Shown here: piece by piece, positions 8,393-16,327 of the stretch
Layout: the number at the start of each line of letters is the position of its first letter
Position numbering within the stretch: the first letter of the stretch is position 1
NCBI RefSeq assembly: GCF_038561965.1
Contig: NZ_CP139348.1
Coordinates: forward strand, 1,736,001-1,800,000
Length of the DNA: 64,000 nt
Source of the DNA: Stutzerimonas stutzeri
GTDB lineage: Bacteria; Pseudomonadota; Gammaproteobacteria; Pseudomonadales; Pseudomonadaceae
Direction: 5' to 3'
Position numbers and translations under genes: made by a program
The notes under the pieces: generated by a model
Seen by the model: the letters and a program-made list of their open reading frames with translations, nothing else
What the model was told of the DNA's origin: nothing
The model's database searches: none

Positions 8393-9013
8393 ATGCAGAA
8401 TGAACCTCGTAAGGTCCGCGAATTTCGTCGCCGCGAACAGGAAATCCTCGATACCGCGTTGCAGCTGTTTCTCGACCAAGGAGAAGACAGCGTCACCGTC
8501 GAGATGATTGCCGATGCGGTCGGTATCGGCAAAGGCACGATCTACAAACACTTCAAGTCCAAGGCCGAGATCTACCTGCGGCTGATGCTCGATTACGAGC
8601 GAGACCTGAACCAGATCCTCCACTCTCCTGACCTGGATCTCGACAAGGAAGCGCTGTCGCGAGCCTACTTCGAGTTCCGCATGCGCGATCCCCAGCGTTA
8701 TCGGCTGTTCGACCGCCTCGAAGAGAAAGTGGTCAAGGGAAATCAGGTTCCTGAGATGGTCGAACAGTTGCACAGCATCCGCGCCTCCAACTTCGAGCAC
8801 CTGACCCAGCTGATCAAAGGCCGGATCGCTGAAGGCAAGCTGGAAGACGTGCCTCCCTACTTCCACTATTGCGCGGCGTGGGCGCTGGTGCATGGCGCCG
8901 TTGCGCTTTATCACTCGCCGTTCTGGAGCAACGTGTTGGAAGACCAGGATGGCTTTTTCCAGTTCCTAATGGACATCGGCGTGCGCATGGGCAACAAGCG
9001 CAAGCGTGATTGA
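8393..9013 (+). CDS. TetR family transcriptional regulator
   Basis: DNA-binding repressor-type protein of 206 residues. The N-terminal helix-turn-helix is clear in VTVEMIADAVGIGKGTIYKHF (residues about 38-58), followed by a divergent ligand-binding domain. An ATG at 8357 would add 12 residues (MAASNQPSS...); I prefer 8393 because CATAAT at 8353-8358 could be a -10 box. It is divergent from the class V PLP enzyme and ends just before the radical SAM gene, so either may be its target. The ligand is unknown. Confidence 0.8.
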   Translation: MQNEPRKVREFRRREQEILDTALQLFLDQGEDSVTVEMIADAVGIGKGTIYKHFKSKAEIYLRLMLDYERDLNQILHSPDLDLDKEALSRAYFEFRMRDPQRYRLFDRLEEKVVKGNQVPEMVEQLHSIRASNFEHLTQLIKGRIAEGKLEDVPPYFHYCAAWALVHGAVALYHSPFWSNVLEDQDGFFQFLMDIGVRMGNKRKRD

Positions 9014-9045
9014 AGCGCAGGCAGGATCGAACAGACGTGGTAGCA

Positions 9046-9942
9046 ATGAACGCGAGCGAGTTTCCCATCCGCTACATAGAGCCGGTATTTCGGCCGCCCA
9101 GCGAAGCACATTCGCTGATCCTGCCGGTAACCAATGGTTGCTCATGGAACAGCTGCACCTTCTGCGAAATGTACACCGCGCCCCAGAAGAAATTCCGCGC
9201 CCGCGATGAAGCGGAAGTGCTCGACGATATTCGTCGCTGCGGTGAGCAGCTGATCGTACAGCGCGTATTTCTCGCCGATGGTGATGCCTTGGTACTGCCG
9301 ACCCGCAGGCTCTTGAAAATCCTAGAGCAGATTCGCCAGTGTTTGCCGGAGGTACAGCGCGTCTCCAGCTACTGCCTGCCGCGTAACCTGCGCAAGAAGT
9401 CCGTCGCGGAGTTGCGCGAACTGGCGGATGCCGGACTCGGTATGGCCTATGTCGGTGCCGAGTCCGGGGATGATGAGGTACTGGCGCTGGTCAACAAGGG
9501 CGAAACCTACGAATCGACCCTTAGTGCGTTGGATAAGCTGGGGCAGGCGGGCATCGTCCGCTCGGTGATGATCCTCAACGGGCTGGGTGGCCGCCGGCTG
9601 AGCCGTCAGCACGCACGCAACTCCGCGCGTTTGATGAATGAAGCGCAGCCCGAGTTTCTGTCCACGCTGGTGGTCAGTTTCCCGCAGGGCGAAGCGCGTT
9701 TTCGACAAGCCTTTGATAGCTTCGAACTGCTGCCGCCGGACGAACTGCTTCGCGAGCTGGAATGGTTACTGGGCGACCTCGAGTTGAGCGATACGGTTTT
9801 TCGCAGCGATCACGCCTCCAACTATCTCGTGCTCAAGGGCGTGCTTGGGGCAGACAAACAGGGGCTGCTGCGCCGTGTGCGCGAGGCAATCGAGGACCCG
9901 CGTAACGCTCCCTTGCGCCAGGAGTGGCAGCGCGGGCTCTGA
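9046..9942 (+). CDS. Radical SAM protein of unknown function
   Basis: Radical S-adenosylmethionine enzyme of 298 residues. The cluster motif is NGCSWNSCTFCEMY, with three Cys in C-x4-C-x2-C spacing near residues 32-40, followed by an SPASM-less TIM barrel; LADGDALVLPTRRL and GAESGDDEVL fit the SAM-binding strands. An in-frame TTG at 9010 overlaps the TetR stop, but the ATG at 9046 gives a protein starting close to the conserved core. Because it follows the TetR gene within 35 bases it may be co-transcribed. No neighbouring substrate peptide or pathway gene reveals its reaction. Confidence 0.75.
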   Translation: MNASEFPIRYIEPVFRPPSEAHSLILPVTNGCSWNSCTFCEMYTAPQKKFRARDEAEVLDDIRRCGEQLIVQRVFLADGDALVLPTRRLLKILEQIRQCLPEVQRVSSYCLPRNLRKKSVAELRELADAGLGMAYVGAESGDDEVLALVNKGETYESTLSALDKLGQAGIVRSVMILNGLGGRRLSRQHARNSARLMNEAQPEFLSTLVVSFPQGEARFRQAFDSFELLPPDELLRELEWLLGDLELSDTVFRSDHASNYLVLKGVLGADKQGLLRRVREAIEDPRNAPLRQEWQRGL

Positions 9943-10059
9943 TCGAACGAGCAAGCGTCTTCGTGAGTCGTCGTCGGGGCAAATTGCGTTATCTGGCGTG
10001 GATGCTGCATTGCCTGCCGAATCGCCGGTTTTTCGTCGCCGGCACTGGAGGTGAGATCC

Positions 10060-10671
10060 ATGCGTTTTCTGTTCGGAGTACCAGGCCTGCTGGCGATGCT
10101 CGCACTGGCGGGTTGCATGAAGGTTAGCGACATGGCCGAGGGCACCCGCTATCACCTGCGCGATGCCGGTATTCTCGACCATAGCGAGACCCGCCGTTCT
10201 AACTCCTGGCGGCTACAGGCTGACTCTTTTATCTATATCGCCCAGGGCCATTTTGTGCCGCCTGGAGACGTTTATCCGCGGCCAAACGTCGTTGCGGAAG
10301 AAGCCTTCAGCGGCTTCGTGGAGTATTTTCCAATGGTGCGCCGAGCCCAGGATCCCATAGGGCTGGAGGAGGCCATGGGGCAGGCTGCGGCAGCTGGCGC
10401 ACATTATTTGCTGTATCTGCGTTTTGCTGCAGCCGATGACCGCATAGGCAGCTTTGATGAGCTAAACGATCAGCGGGCGCTGGATCGGCTCGGCGTCGAT
10501 ACCAGTGTGGTACAGCTGATGCTGGTGGAGACCGGTACGCGATATCTGGTCGATACGGCCCGTATCCGCAGCCGTGGTGGTGTGCTGGGTATTTACGATG
10601 CCAGGCCTGAGCATCTCCTGCGTCCGCCCTTGCAAGACTATGCTCGTCGGTTGTTGGGCCTGCCGCGCTGA
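10060..10671 (+). CDS. DUF4823 family lipoprotein
   Basis: Envelope lipoprotein of 203 residues. A signal peptide (residues 1-18) ends in the lipobox LALAGC, so Cys would carry the lipid; the following Met-Lys does not give the Asp+2 retention signal, favouring the outer membrane. The segment SFIYIAQGHFVPPGD and the ordered alpha/beta pattern resemble DUF4823 proteins of Pseudomonas. I start at ATG 10060; an in-frame GTG at 10051 would place three residues before the signal peptide. Function is not known. Confidence 0.8.
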   Translation: MRFLFGVPGLLAMLALAGCMKVSDMAEGTRYHLRDAGILDHSETRRSNSWRLQADSFIYIAQGHFVPPGDVYPRPNVVAEEAFSGFVEYFPMVRRAQDPIGLEEAMGQAAAAGAHYLLYLRFAAADDRIGSFDELNDQRALDRLGVDTSVVQLMLVETGTRYLVDTARIRSRGGVLGIYDARPEHLLRPPLQDYARRLLGLPR

Positions 10672-10720
10672 TCGATGTGGCAGTATCGGGGCAGTTCAAG
10701 TGCCATCTGAGGAGAACCGA

Positions 10721-11287
10721 ATGACCGATACAGGTAAGGCCGGCGACTTACTGGCGCAGCTTTCGGCTGGCGAGAAGAAGGGACCGCCACCGGTACATCT
10801 GTGGAATCCACCATTCTGCGGCGATCTGGATATGCGCATTGCGCGTGACGGAACCTGGTATTACCAGGGCACTCCGATTGGGCGTGCAGCGATGGTACGT
10901 CTATTCTCCACCGTGATTCGGCGCGACGGGGACGACTACTTCCTCGTGACTCCGGTCGAGAAGGTCGGCATTCAGGTCGAGGATGCACCGTTCGTTGCGG
11001 TCCGGCTGGAGGTGAGCGGGCAGGGCAAGGAACAACGTCTGCGCTTTTTCACCAATGTCGAGGATGATCTCGAGGCGGGCCAAGAGCATCCGCTGCGTGT
11101 GGTCACCGACCCGCAAACGCAGGAGCCGGCGCCGTATGTTCATGTGCGCGCCAATCTTGAGGCGCTGATCCACCGCAACGTGTTCTATCAGCTCGTGGAG
11201 TTGGCGGTGCCCAGCGAGGTGGACGGCCAGAATTGGCTCGGCGTGTGGAGTAATGGCGTGTTCTTTCCCATTGGCCGCGCCGAGTAG
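10721..11287 (+). CDS. DUF1285 family protein
   Basis: Cytoplasmic protein of 188 residues matching DUF1285, a conserved but uncharacterised proteobacterial family with two similar beta-rich lobes. Visible family marks include PPVHLWNPPFCGDLDMRIARDG near the N-terminus and ARDGTWYYQGTPIGR. The start at 10721 has GAGGAG nine bases upstream. A bidirectional terminator follows 26 bases after the stop, so the transcript ends here. Confidence 0.85.
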   Translation: MTDTGKAGDLLAQLSAGEKKGPPPVHLWNPPFCGDLDMRIARDGTWYYQGTPIGRAAMVRLFSTVIRRDGDDYFLVTPVEKVGIQVEDAPFVAVRLEVSGQGKEQRLRFFTNVEDDLEAGQEHPLRVVTDPQTQEPAPYVHVRANLEALIHRNVFYQLVELAVPSEVDGQNWLGVWSNGVFFPIGRAE

Positions 11288-11312
11288 CGGTTCGCTACGG
11301 TTTCGTGGGTGT

Positions 11313-11340
11313 AAAAAAGGCTCCCGAGGGAGCCTTTTTT
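11313..11340. terminator. Bidirectional terminator between DUF1285 gene and etfD
   Basis: AAAAAAGGCTCCC-gag-GGGAGCCTTTTTT forms a perfect seven-base stem with T runs on both strands. It can end the DUF1285 transcript on the plus strand and the etfD transcript on the minus strand. Confidence 0.92.
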
Positions 11341-11345
11341 CTTTC

Positions 11346-13001
11346 TTACATGTTGGGGTAGTTCGGCCCGCCAGTGCCTTCTGGCGCCACCCAGGTGATG
11401 TTCTGCGCCGGGTCCTTGATATCGCAGGTCTTGCAGTGCACGCAGTTCTGCGCATTGATCTGGAAACGCTTGCTGCCATCGTCGTTGTTCACGACTTCGT
11501 AGACGCCAGCCGGGCAGTAGCGCTGCGCTGGCTCGTCGTACATCGGTAGGTTCTTCTCGATCGGAATGCTCGGGTCAGCCAACTTCAGGTGAACCGGCTG
11601 CTCTTCCTCGTGGTTGGTATTGGAGAGGAATACCGAGGAGAGCTTGTCAAAACTCAGCTTGCCGTCCGGCTTGGGGTACTCGATCTTCTTCGACTCTGCG
11701 GCTGTCTTGAGGCAGGCATAGTCCGGCTTGGTGTCATGCAGCGTGAACGGAATCTTGCCGCCGAAGATGTTCTGGTCGATGAAGTTGAAGGCGCCGCCTT
11801 TGATGGTGCCCCACTTGTGAATGGCTGCGCCGAAGTTGCGGCTCTTGTACAGCTCGTCGTACAGCCAGCTGGATTTGAATCCTTCTTCGTAAGCGCTTAA
11901 CTCGTCGCCACCCTCGCGCCCGGCCAGCAGTGCATCGGCAGCGGCTTCGGCAGCCAGCATGCCGGACTTCATCGCGGTGTGGCTGCCTTTGATCTTGGCG
12001 AAGTTCAGCGTGCCAGCGTCGCAGCCAATCAGTGCGCCGCCGTTGAATACCATCTTGGGCAGGCAGTTGATGCCGCCTTTGGCGATGGCTCGCGCACCAT
12101 AGGAAACGCGCTTGCCGCCTTCCAGGTACTGCTTCACTACCGGGTGATGCTTGTAGCGCTGGAACTCATCGAACGGCGACAGGTACGGGTTGCTGTAGGA
12201 CAGGTCGATAATAAGGCCGACGACCACCTGATTGTTCTCCAGGTGATAGAGGAACGAACCGCCTGTGTTCTCGTCGTTCAAAGGCCAGCCTGCGGTATGC
12301 ACCACCAGACCTTGCTCGTGCTTGGCCGGATCGATGTCCCAGAGCTCCTTGATGCCGATGGCGTAGTGCTGCGGATCGACATTGGCGTTGAGCTGGAAAC
12401 GGTTGATCAGCTGCTTGCCGATGTGGCCACGGCAGCCCTCGGCGAACAGGGTGTACTTGGCGCGCAATTCCATGCCCGGCGTGTACATGCCTTCCTTCGG
12501 ATTGCCTTCGCGGTCGACCCCGAGATCGCCGGTGACGATACCGCGGACGATGCCGTTTTCGTCGATCAGCGCTTCCTGGGCGGCGAAGCCGGGGTAGATT
12601 TCTACACCGAGGTTCTCGGCCTGCTGGGCAAGCCAGCGGCACAGGTTGCCCAGAGAGATGATGTAGTTGCCTTCGTTGTGCATGGTCTTGGGAACCAGTG
12701 CATTGGGCAGCTTGCTGGCGGCATCGGCGCTCTTGAGCAGGTAGATGTCGTCACGCTTGACCGGCGTATTCAGCGGTGCGCCGAGTTCCTTCCAGTCGGG
12801 GAACAGTTCATTAAGCGCACGCGGCTCGAAGACCGCACCGGATAGAATGTGGGCGCCTACCTCGGAGCCTTTCTCAACGACGCATACACTGATTTCCTGA
12901 CCAGCGTCGGCGGCTCTCTGCTTCAGTCGGCAGGCTGCGGATAGGCCTGCAGGGCCGGCGCCGACGATGACAACGTCGAATTCCATGTATTCGCGTTCCA
13001 T
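11346..13001 (-). CDS. etfD: Electron transfer flavoprotein-ubiquinone oxidoreductase
   Basis: Membrane-associated FAD and 4Fe-4S enzyme that passes electrons from ETF to ubiquinone during fatty acid and amino acid oxidation. The 551 residues begin MEREYMEFDVVIVGAGPAGL, the dinucleotide-binding fold, and end with the iron-sulfur segment CVHCKTCDIKDPAQNITW plus an upstream Cys in YCPAGVYE. A GGAGAAAG ribosome-binding site precedes the ATG. It is divergent from etfBA, its electron donor, and shares the intergenic control region with it. Confidence 0.95.
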   Translation of the reverse strand: MEREYMEFDVVIVGAGPAGLSAACRLKQRAADAGQEISVCVVEKGSEVGAHILSGAVFEPRALNELFPDWKELGAPLNTPVKRDDIYLLKSADAASKLPNALVPKTMHNEGNYIISLGNLCRWLAQQAENLGVEIYPGFAAQEALIDENGIVRGIVTGDLGVDREGNPKEGMYTPGMELRAKYTLFAEGCRGHIGKQLINRFQLNANVDPQHYAIGIKELWDIDPAKHEQGLVVHTAGWPLNDENTGGSFLYHLENNQVVVGLIIDLSYSNPYLSPFDEFQRYKHHPVVKQYLEGGKRVSYGARAIAKGGINCLPKMVFNGGALIGCDAGTLNFAKIKGSHTAMKSGMLAAEAAADALLAGREGGDELSAYEEGFKSSWLYDELYKSRNFGAAIHKWGTIKGGAFNFIDQNIFGGKIPFTLHDTKPDYACLKTAAESKKIEYPKPDGKLSFDKLSSVFLSNTNHEEEQPVHLKLADPSIPIEKNLPMYDEPAQRYCPAGVYEVVNNDDGSKRFQINAQNCVHCKTCDIKDPAQNITWVAPEGTGGPNYPNM

Positions 13002-13083
13002 TGGGCTTTCTCCTACTCAGGGCTTGGTTGTTATATAAGTGGTGGAGGGCTGTGATCGGTCCCTGACCGAGCCGGGCCGGCGC

Positions 13084-13112
13084 ATTATATATAGACACTC
13101 GAATCGGTCCAA
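13084..13112 (-). promoter_or_regulatory. Sigma-70 promoter of etfD
   Basis: On the minus strand TTGGAC (13112-13107) and a perfect TATAAT (13089-13084) are separated by 17 bases. This leaves a leader of about 75 bases before the etfD start. The -35 box abuts the PsrA-like palindrome. Confidence 0.75.
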
Positions 13113-13114
13113 TA

Positions 13115-13128
13115 CAAACGTTTGTTTG
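13115..13128. promoter_or_regulatory. PsrA-like operator shared by etfD and etfB
   Basis: CAAAC-GTTT-GTTTG fits the PsrA consensus C/GAAAC-N2-4-GTTTG/C; the overlapping ACAAACGTTTGT is also a perfect 12-base palindrome. PsrA is a TetR-type sensor of long-chain fatty acids, and published work on P. aeruginosa links it to the etf genes, as I recall. The site touches the -35 positions of both divergent promoters, so repression of both would be natural. Confidence 0.65.
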
Positions 13129-13152
13129 AATTTTCTGGAAGCCTGTTAGAAT
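13125..13152 (+). promoter_or_regulatory. Candidate sigma-70 promoter of etfBA
   Basis: TTTGAA (13125-13130) and TAGAAT (13147-13152) are 16 bases apart. The -35 lies inside the PsrA-like site. The match is moderate and leaves a long leader, so a start further downstream is possible. Confidence 0.45.
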
Positions 13153-13331
13153 CGCCTGAACCGCGACGTTATGGCGGGTCATATACGTTGTTGACCCCGT
13201 CCGCAGCCTGCGGTCAAGATACGGACGGTTTGCACTCGCCGAACAGGGCAGCGGCTATCAAAACCCAAGCCACGAGCAAGGCTCGGTTCGCCTCGGCGGA
13301 ATTCTATTCACCGGAGAGTAACGAGGAATCC

Positions 13332-14081
13332 ATGAAGGTTCTTGTAGCTGTCAAACGAGTGGTCGATTACAACGTCAAGGTTCGCGTCAAGGCGGACAAC
13401 TCCGGCGTTGACCTCGCCAACGTCAAGATGTCGATGAACCCCTTCTGCGAAATCGCTGTGGAAGAAGCCGTACGCCTGAAAGAGAAGGGCGTGGCGAGCG
13501 AAATCGTTGTCGTCTCCATTGGCCCGACTGCTGCTCAAGAGCAGCTGCGCACCGCGCTGGCGCTGGGTGCCGATCGTGCCGTGCTGGTCGAGTCCAGCGA
13601 GGAGCTGAACTCCCTGGCGGTCGCCAAGCTGCTCAAGGCAGTGGTCGACAAGGAGCAGCCGCAGCTGGTCATCCTCGGCAAGCAGGCGATCGACAGCGAC
13701 AACAATCAGACTGGGCAGATGCTCGGCGCTCTGACCGGTTATGCCCAGGGCACCTTCGCCTCCAAGGTTGAAGTGGCTGGCGACAAGGTCAACGTAACCC
13801 GCGAAATCGACGGCGGTCTGCAAACCGTCGCGCTGAGCCTGCCGGCGATCGTTACCACCGACCTACGTCTAAACGAGCCGCGCTATGCGTCGCTGCCGAA
13901 CATCATGAAGGCCAAGAAGAAGCCGCTGGAAGTGCTGACTCCCGATGCGCTGGGCGTTACCACCACTTCCACCGTGAAGACCCTGAAAGTCGAAGCGCCG
14001 GCTGCTCGCAGCGCCGGTATCAAGGTCAAGTCCGTGGCTGAACTGGTCGAGAAACTGAAGAACGAGGCGAAGGTAATCTAA
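13332..14081 (+). CDS. etfB: Electron transfer flavoprotein beta subunit
   Basis: AMP-binding small subunit of ETF, which collects electrons from acyl-CoA and other dehydrogenases. The protein has 249 residues from the ATG at 13332, beginning MKVLVAVKRVVDYNVKVRVK; the longer frame from 13122 is an artefact of the leader. Family marks include GKQAIDSDNNQTGQM and the leucine-rich recognition loop LRLNEPRYASLPNIMKAKKK. GAGGAATCC supplies the ribosome-binding site. etfA follows with no gap. Confidence 0.95.
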   Translation: MKVLVAVKRVVDYNVKVRVKADNSGVDLANVKMSMNPFCEIAVEEAVRLKEKGVASEIVVVSIGPTAAQEQLRTALALGADRAVLVESSEELNSLAVAKLLKAVVDKEQPQLVILGKQAIDSDNNQTGQMLGALTGYAQGTFASKVEVAGDKVNVTREIDGGLQTVALSLPAIVTTDLRLNEPRYASLPNIMKAKKKPLEVLTPDALGVTTTSTVKTLKVEAPAARSAGIKVKSVAELVEKLKNEAKVI

Positions 14082-15011
14082 ATGACTATCCTGGTTATCG
14101 CTGAACACAACAATGCCGTCCTCGCGGCCGCTACCCTGAACACCGTTGCCGCCGCCAAGGCCATCGGTGGCGACATTCACGTGCTGGTAGCCGGCAGCGG
14201 TTGCGGCGCCATCGGCGAAGCAGCCGCGCAGATCGAAGGCGTTGCCAAGGTATTGGTTGCCGATGACGCGGCCTACGCCAATCAGTTGCCGGAAAACGTC
14301 GCGCCGCTGATCGCCGATCTGGCGAAGAACTACAGCCATGTACTGGCTGCTGCCACTACCAATGGCAAGAACTTCCTGCCACGCGTTGCCGCCCAACTGG
14401 ACGTCGACCAGATCTCCGAGATCGTCGCTGTCGAAAGCGCCGATACCTTCAAGCGCCCGATCTATGCCGGTAACGCTATCGCTACCGTGCAGTCCAGCGC
14501 TGCTATCAAGGTCATCACTGTACGCTCCACTGGCTTCGATGCGGTCAATGGCACTGGCGGTTCTGCGGCGGTCGAGCAGATCTCCGGTACCGGCGACGCT
14601 GGCAAGTCGGCCTTCGTGGGCGAAGAGCTAGCCAAGTCTGATCGTCCCGAACTGACTGCTGCCAAGATCGTCGTGTCCGGCGGCCGTGGCATGCAGAACG
14701 GTGACAACTTCAAGCACCTGTACTCGCTGGCCGACAAGCTCGGTGCTGCGGTTGGTGCCTCGCGCGCCGCAGTCGACGCCGGCTTCGTGCCGAACGACAT
14801 GCAGGTTGGCCAGACCGGTAAGATCGTCGCGCCGCAGCTGTACATCGCGGTCGGCATTTCCGGTGCCATCCAGCACCTGGCTGGCATGAAGGACTCCAAA
14901 GTGATCGTCGCGATCAACAAGGACGAGGAAGCCCCGATCTTCCAGGTTGCCGATTACGGCTTGGTGGGCGATCTGTTTGAGATCGTGCCGGAGCTGGAAA
15001 AGCTCGTCTGA
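14082..15011 (+). CDS. etfA: Electron transfer flavoprotein alpha subunit
   Basis: FAD-binding large subunit of ETF. Of its 309 residues, the C-terminal half carries the FAD domain: GGRGMQNGDNFKHL, GASRAAVDAGFVPND, QVGQTGKIVAPQLY and GISGAIQHLAGM. It begins directly after the etfB stop and ends at a strong terminator, so etfBA is a two-gene operon. Together with the divergent etfD it forms the complete route from flavin dehydrogenases to the quinone pool. Confidence 0.96.
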   Translation: MTILVIAEHNNAVLAAATLNTVAAAKAIGGDIHVLVAGSGCGAIGEAAAQIEGVAKVLVADDAAYANQLPENVAPLIADLAKNYSHVLAAATTNGKNFLPRVAAQLDVDQISEIVAVESADTFKRPIYAGNAIATVQSSAAIKVITVRSTGFDAVNGTGGSAAVEQISGTGDAGKSAFVGEELAKSDRPELTAAKIVVSGGRGMQNGDNFKHLYSLADKLGAAVGASRAAVDAGFVPNDMQVGQTGKIVAPQLYIAVGISGAIQHLAGMKDSKVIVAINKDEEAPIFQVADYGLVGDLFEIVPELEKLV

Positions 15012-15032
15012 AGCCAATCGCTGTAGGAAAGA

Positions 15033-15057
15033 ACCCGCTCATGTAGCGGGTTTTTTC
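15033..15057 (+). terminator. Rho-independent terminator of etfBA
   Basis: AACCCGCT-catgt-AGCGGGTT forms an eight-base stem running into a T tract, 21 bases after the etfA stop. Confidence 0.9.
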
Positions 15058-15137
15058 ATGGGCGATCGACGGGGGGCTCGGTGTACCATCGGCGAACCTG
15101 ATCGGTACCCAGTTCATTCACCTCAAGGGGGATCTTC

Positions 15138-15962
15138 ATGCGTTTCGCTTTTCCGTTGAAATCGGCTCTGGTCGCGCTTGTGCTGGCAACGCCACTCACG
15201 GCAGCGGCGGCGGGAAAGTGTGACCGTCTCGTCGCTACCGGGGCCGCGGACAATCCACCGTTTCTCTGGCGCGACCCGCAGAACCCCAAGCGTCTGATCG
15301 GCGCCAATGCCGACTTGCTCGGTCAGCTCGCCAAGTCGCTCGATCTGAAGCTGGATTTGCTTTACACCGGGGATCGCGCCAAGGCTCTCGACGAGGTGCG
15401 CAGTGGCCGAGTCGACGTATTGGCGGATGCAACCCTGACCGTCCAACGGCTTGAAGAACTGGATTTCGTTCACCCGCCCATCCTGCAGCTGCAGACCGTG
15501 GCCTGGGTGCGTAATGAGCCGGGTTTCTTCTACGCGAGTCGCGAAGATCTGCGAGGCCACACCGGCATGACGGTCGGCGCCAGTCGGCTAGGAAGTGAGT
15601 TTGACGCTTTTGCCAAGAGCAATATGCAATTGCAGCAGGCCGCCAGCCTGTCTCAGGGGCTGCAGAAGCTTGTGGCTGGTAATGCCGACTATCTATTGCA
15701 CGAGCGCTACAGCACCGTTGCCGCAGCCGATTCGGCAGGCGTTCTAGACAAGGTTCAGCGCCTCGAGCCGCCGGTAGTAGCGCGAGACATGCACCTCGCC
15801 ATTTCCCACGACTCTGCCTGCAATGACCCTTGGCTGCGCGGACAACTGGCGCGGAAGATGACAGAATTGCGTGCTGCCGGCGTGCCAGAGCAACTGGTAG
15901 CGCATAATTTGGCAGTCTGGAAGAACCAGCAGTCGGAGCGGGCCAACGCTCCGAAGAACTAG
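15138..15962 (+). CDS. Periplasmic solute-binding protein, family 3 (orphan)
   Basis: Secreted protein of 274 residues with a signal peptide (about residues 1-24, ending TAAAAG) followed by a bilobed SBP family 3 fold: NPPFLWRDPQNPKRLIG, VDVLADATLTVQR and GMTVGASRLGSEFDAF. Such proteins usually bind amino acids for ABC uptake, but no permease or ATPase gene is adjacent, so it may act as a sensor or use a distant transporter. AAGGGGGA precedes the ATG. The DUF4398 and OmpA-like lipoprotein genes follow closely in the same direction. Confidence 0.8.
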   Translation: MRFAFPLKSALVALVLATPLTAAAAGKCDRLVATGAADNPPFLWRDPQNPKRLIGANADLLGQLAKSLDLKLDLLYTGDRAKALDEVRSGRVDVLADATLTVQRLEELDFVHPPILQLQTVAWVRNEPGFFYASREDLRGHTGMTVGASRLGSEFDAFAKSNMQLQQAASLSQGLQKLVAGNADYLLHERYSTVAAADSAGVLDKVQRLEPPVVARDMHLAISHDSACNDPWLRGQLARKMTELRAAGVPEQLVAHNLAVWKNQQSERANAPKN

Positions 15963-15970
15963 GATTCGCC

Positions 15971-16327
15971 GTGTTGAAACAGCTTTTTCCCAGCGCGTTG
16001 CTTGCCGTGCTCATGATGAGCGGGTGCGCCAATGATCCAGCCCCCATCGAACAGTTGCGTCTGAGCGAACAGGCCGTGGAGCAGGCGCGCTCCGTGGATG
16101 CCTCCGAGCATTACGAGGAGTTCGTCCTTGCCGAAAGCAAGCTGAGCGCGGCTCGCGCTGCCTTGCAAGCAGGCGATAACCGTGAAGCGCGCGTGTTGGC
16201 GGAGCAGGCGGAACTGGATGCCCGTCTGGCCGAAGTCAGGGTGCTCAAGGACAAACGCCAAGCCCAGGTTGATGATCTCACCCGGCGTATCCAGCGTTTA
16301 CGTCAGCAACTGGGAGAGGTCCGGTGA
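15971..16327 (+). CDS. DUF4398 family lipoprotein
   Basis: Small lipoprotein of 118 residues, GTG start, signal peptide with lipobox LMMSGC, then an all-helical, heptad-rich region (about residues 40-118) rich in Ala, Glu and Arg that suggests a coiled coil. DUF4398 proteins are commonly encoded beside OmpA-like lipoproteins in Pseudomonas; here the stop overlaps the GTG of the OmpA gene. A role in envelope structure is plausible but unproven. Confidence 0.78.
   Translation: MLKQLFPSALLAVLMMSGCANDPAPIEQLRLSEQAVEQARSVDASEHYEEFVLAESKLSAARAALQAGDNREARVLAEQAELDARLAEVRVLKDKRQAQVDDLTRRIQRLRQQLGEVR

Larger units (their letters stand above)
13002..13331. other. Divergent control region between etfD and etfBA
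   Basis: This 330-base gap has no convincing gene. It holds the etfD promoter on the minus strand, a PsrA-like operator, a candidate etfB promoter, and a leader of about 180 bases before the etfB start. In the leader I see no riboswitch motif or attenuator. An open frame does run through it into etfB, but its codons look unlike the gene. Confidence 0.8.
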
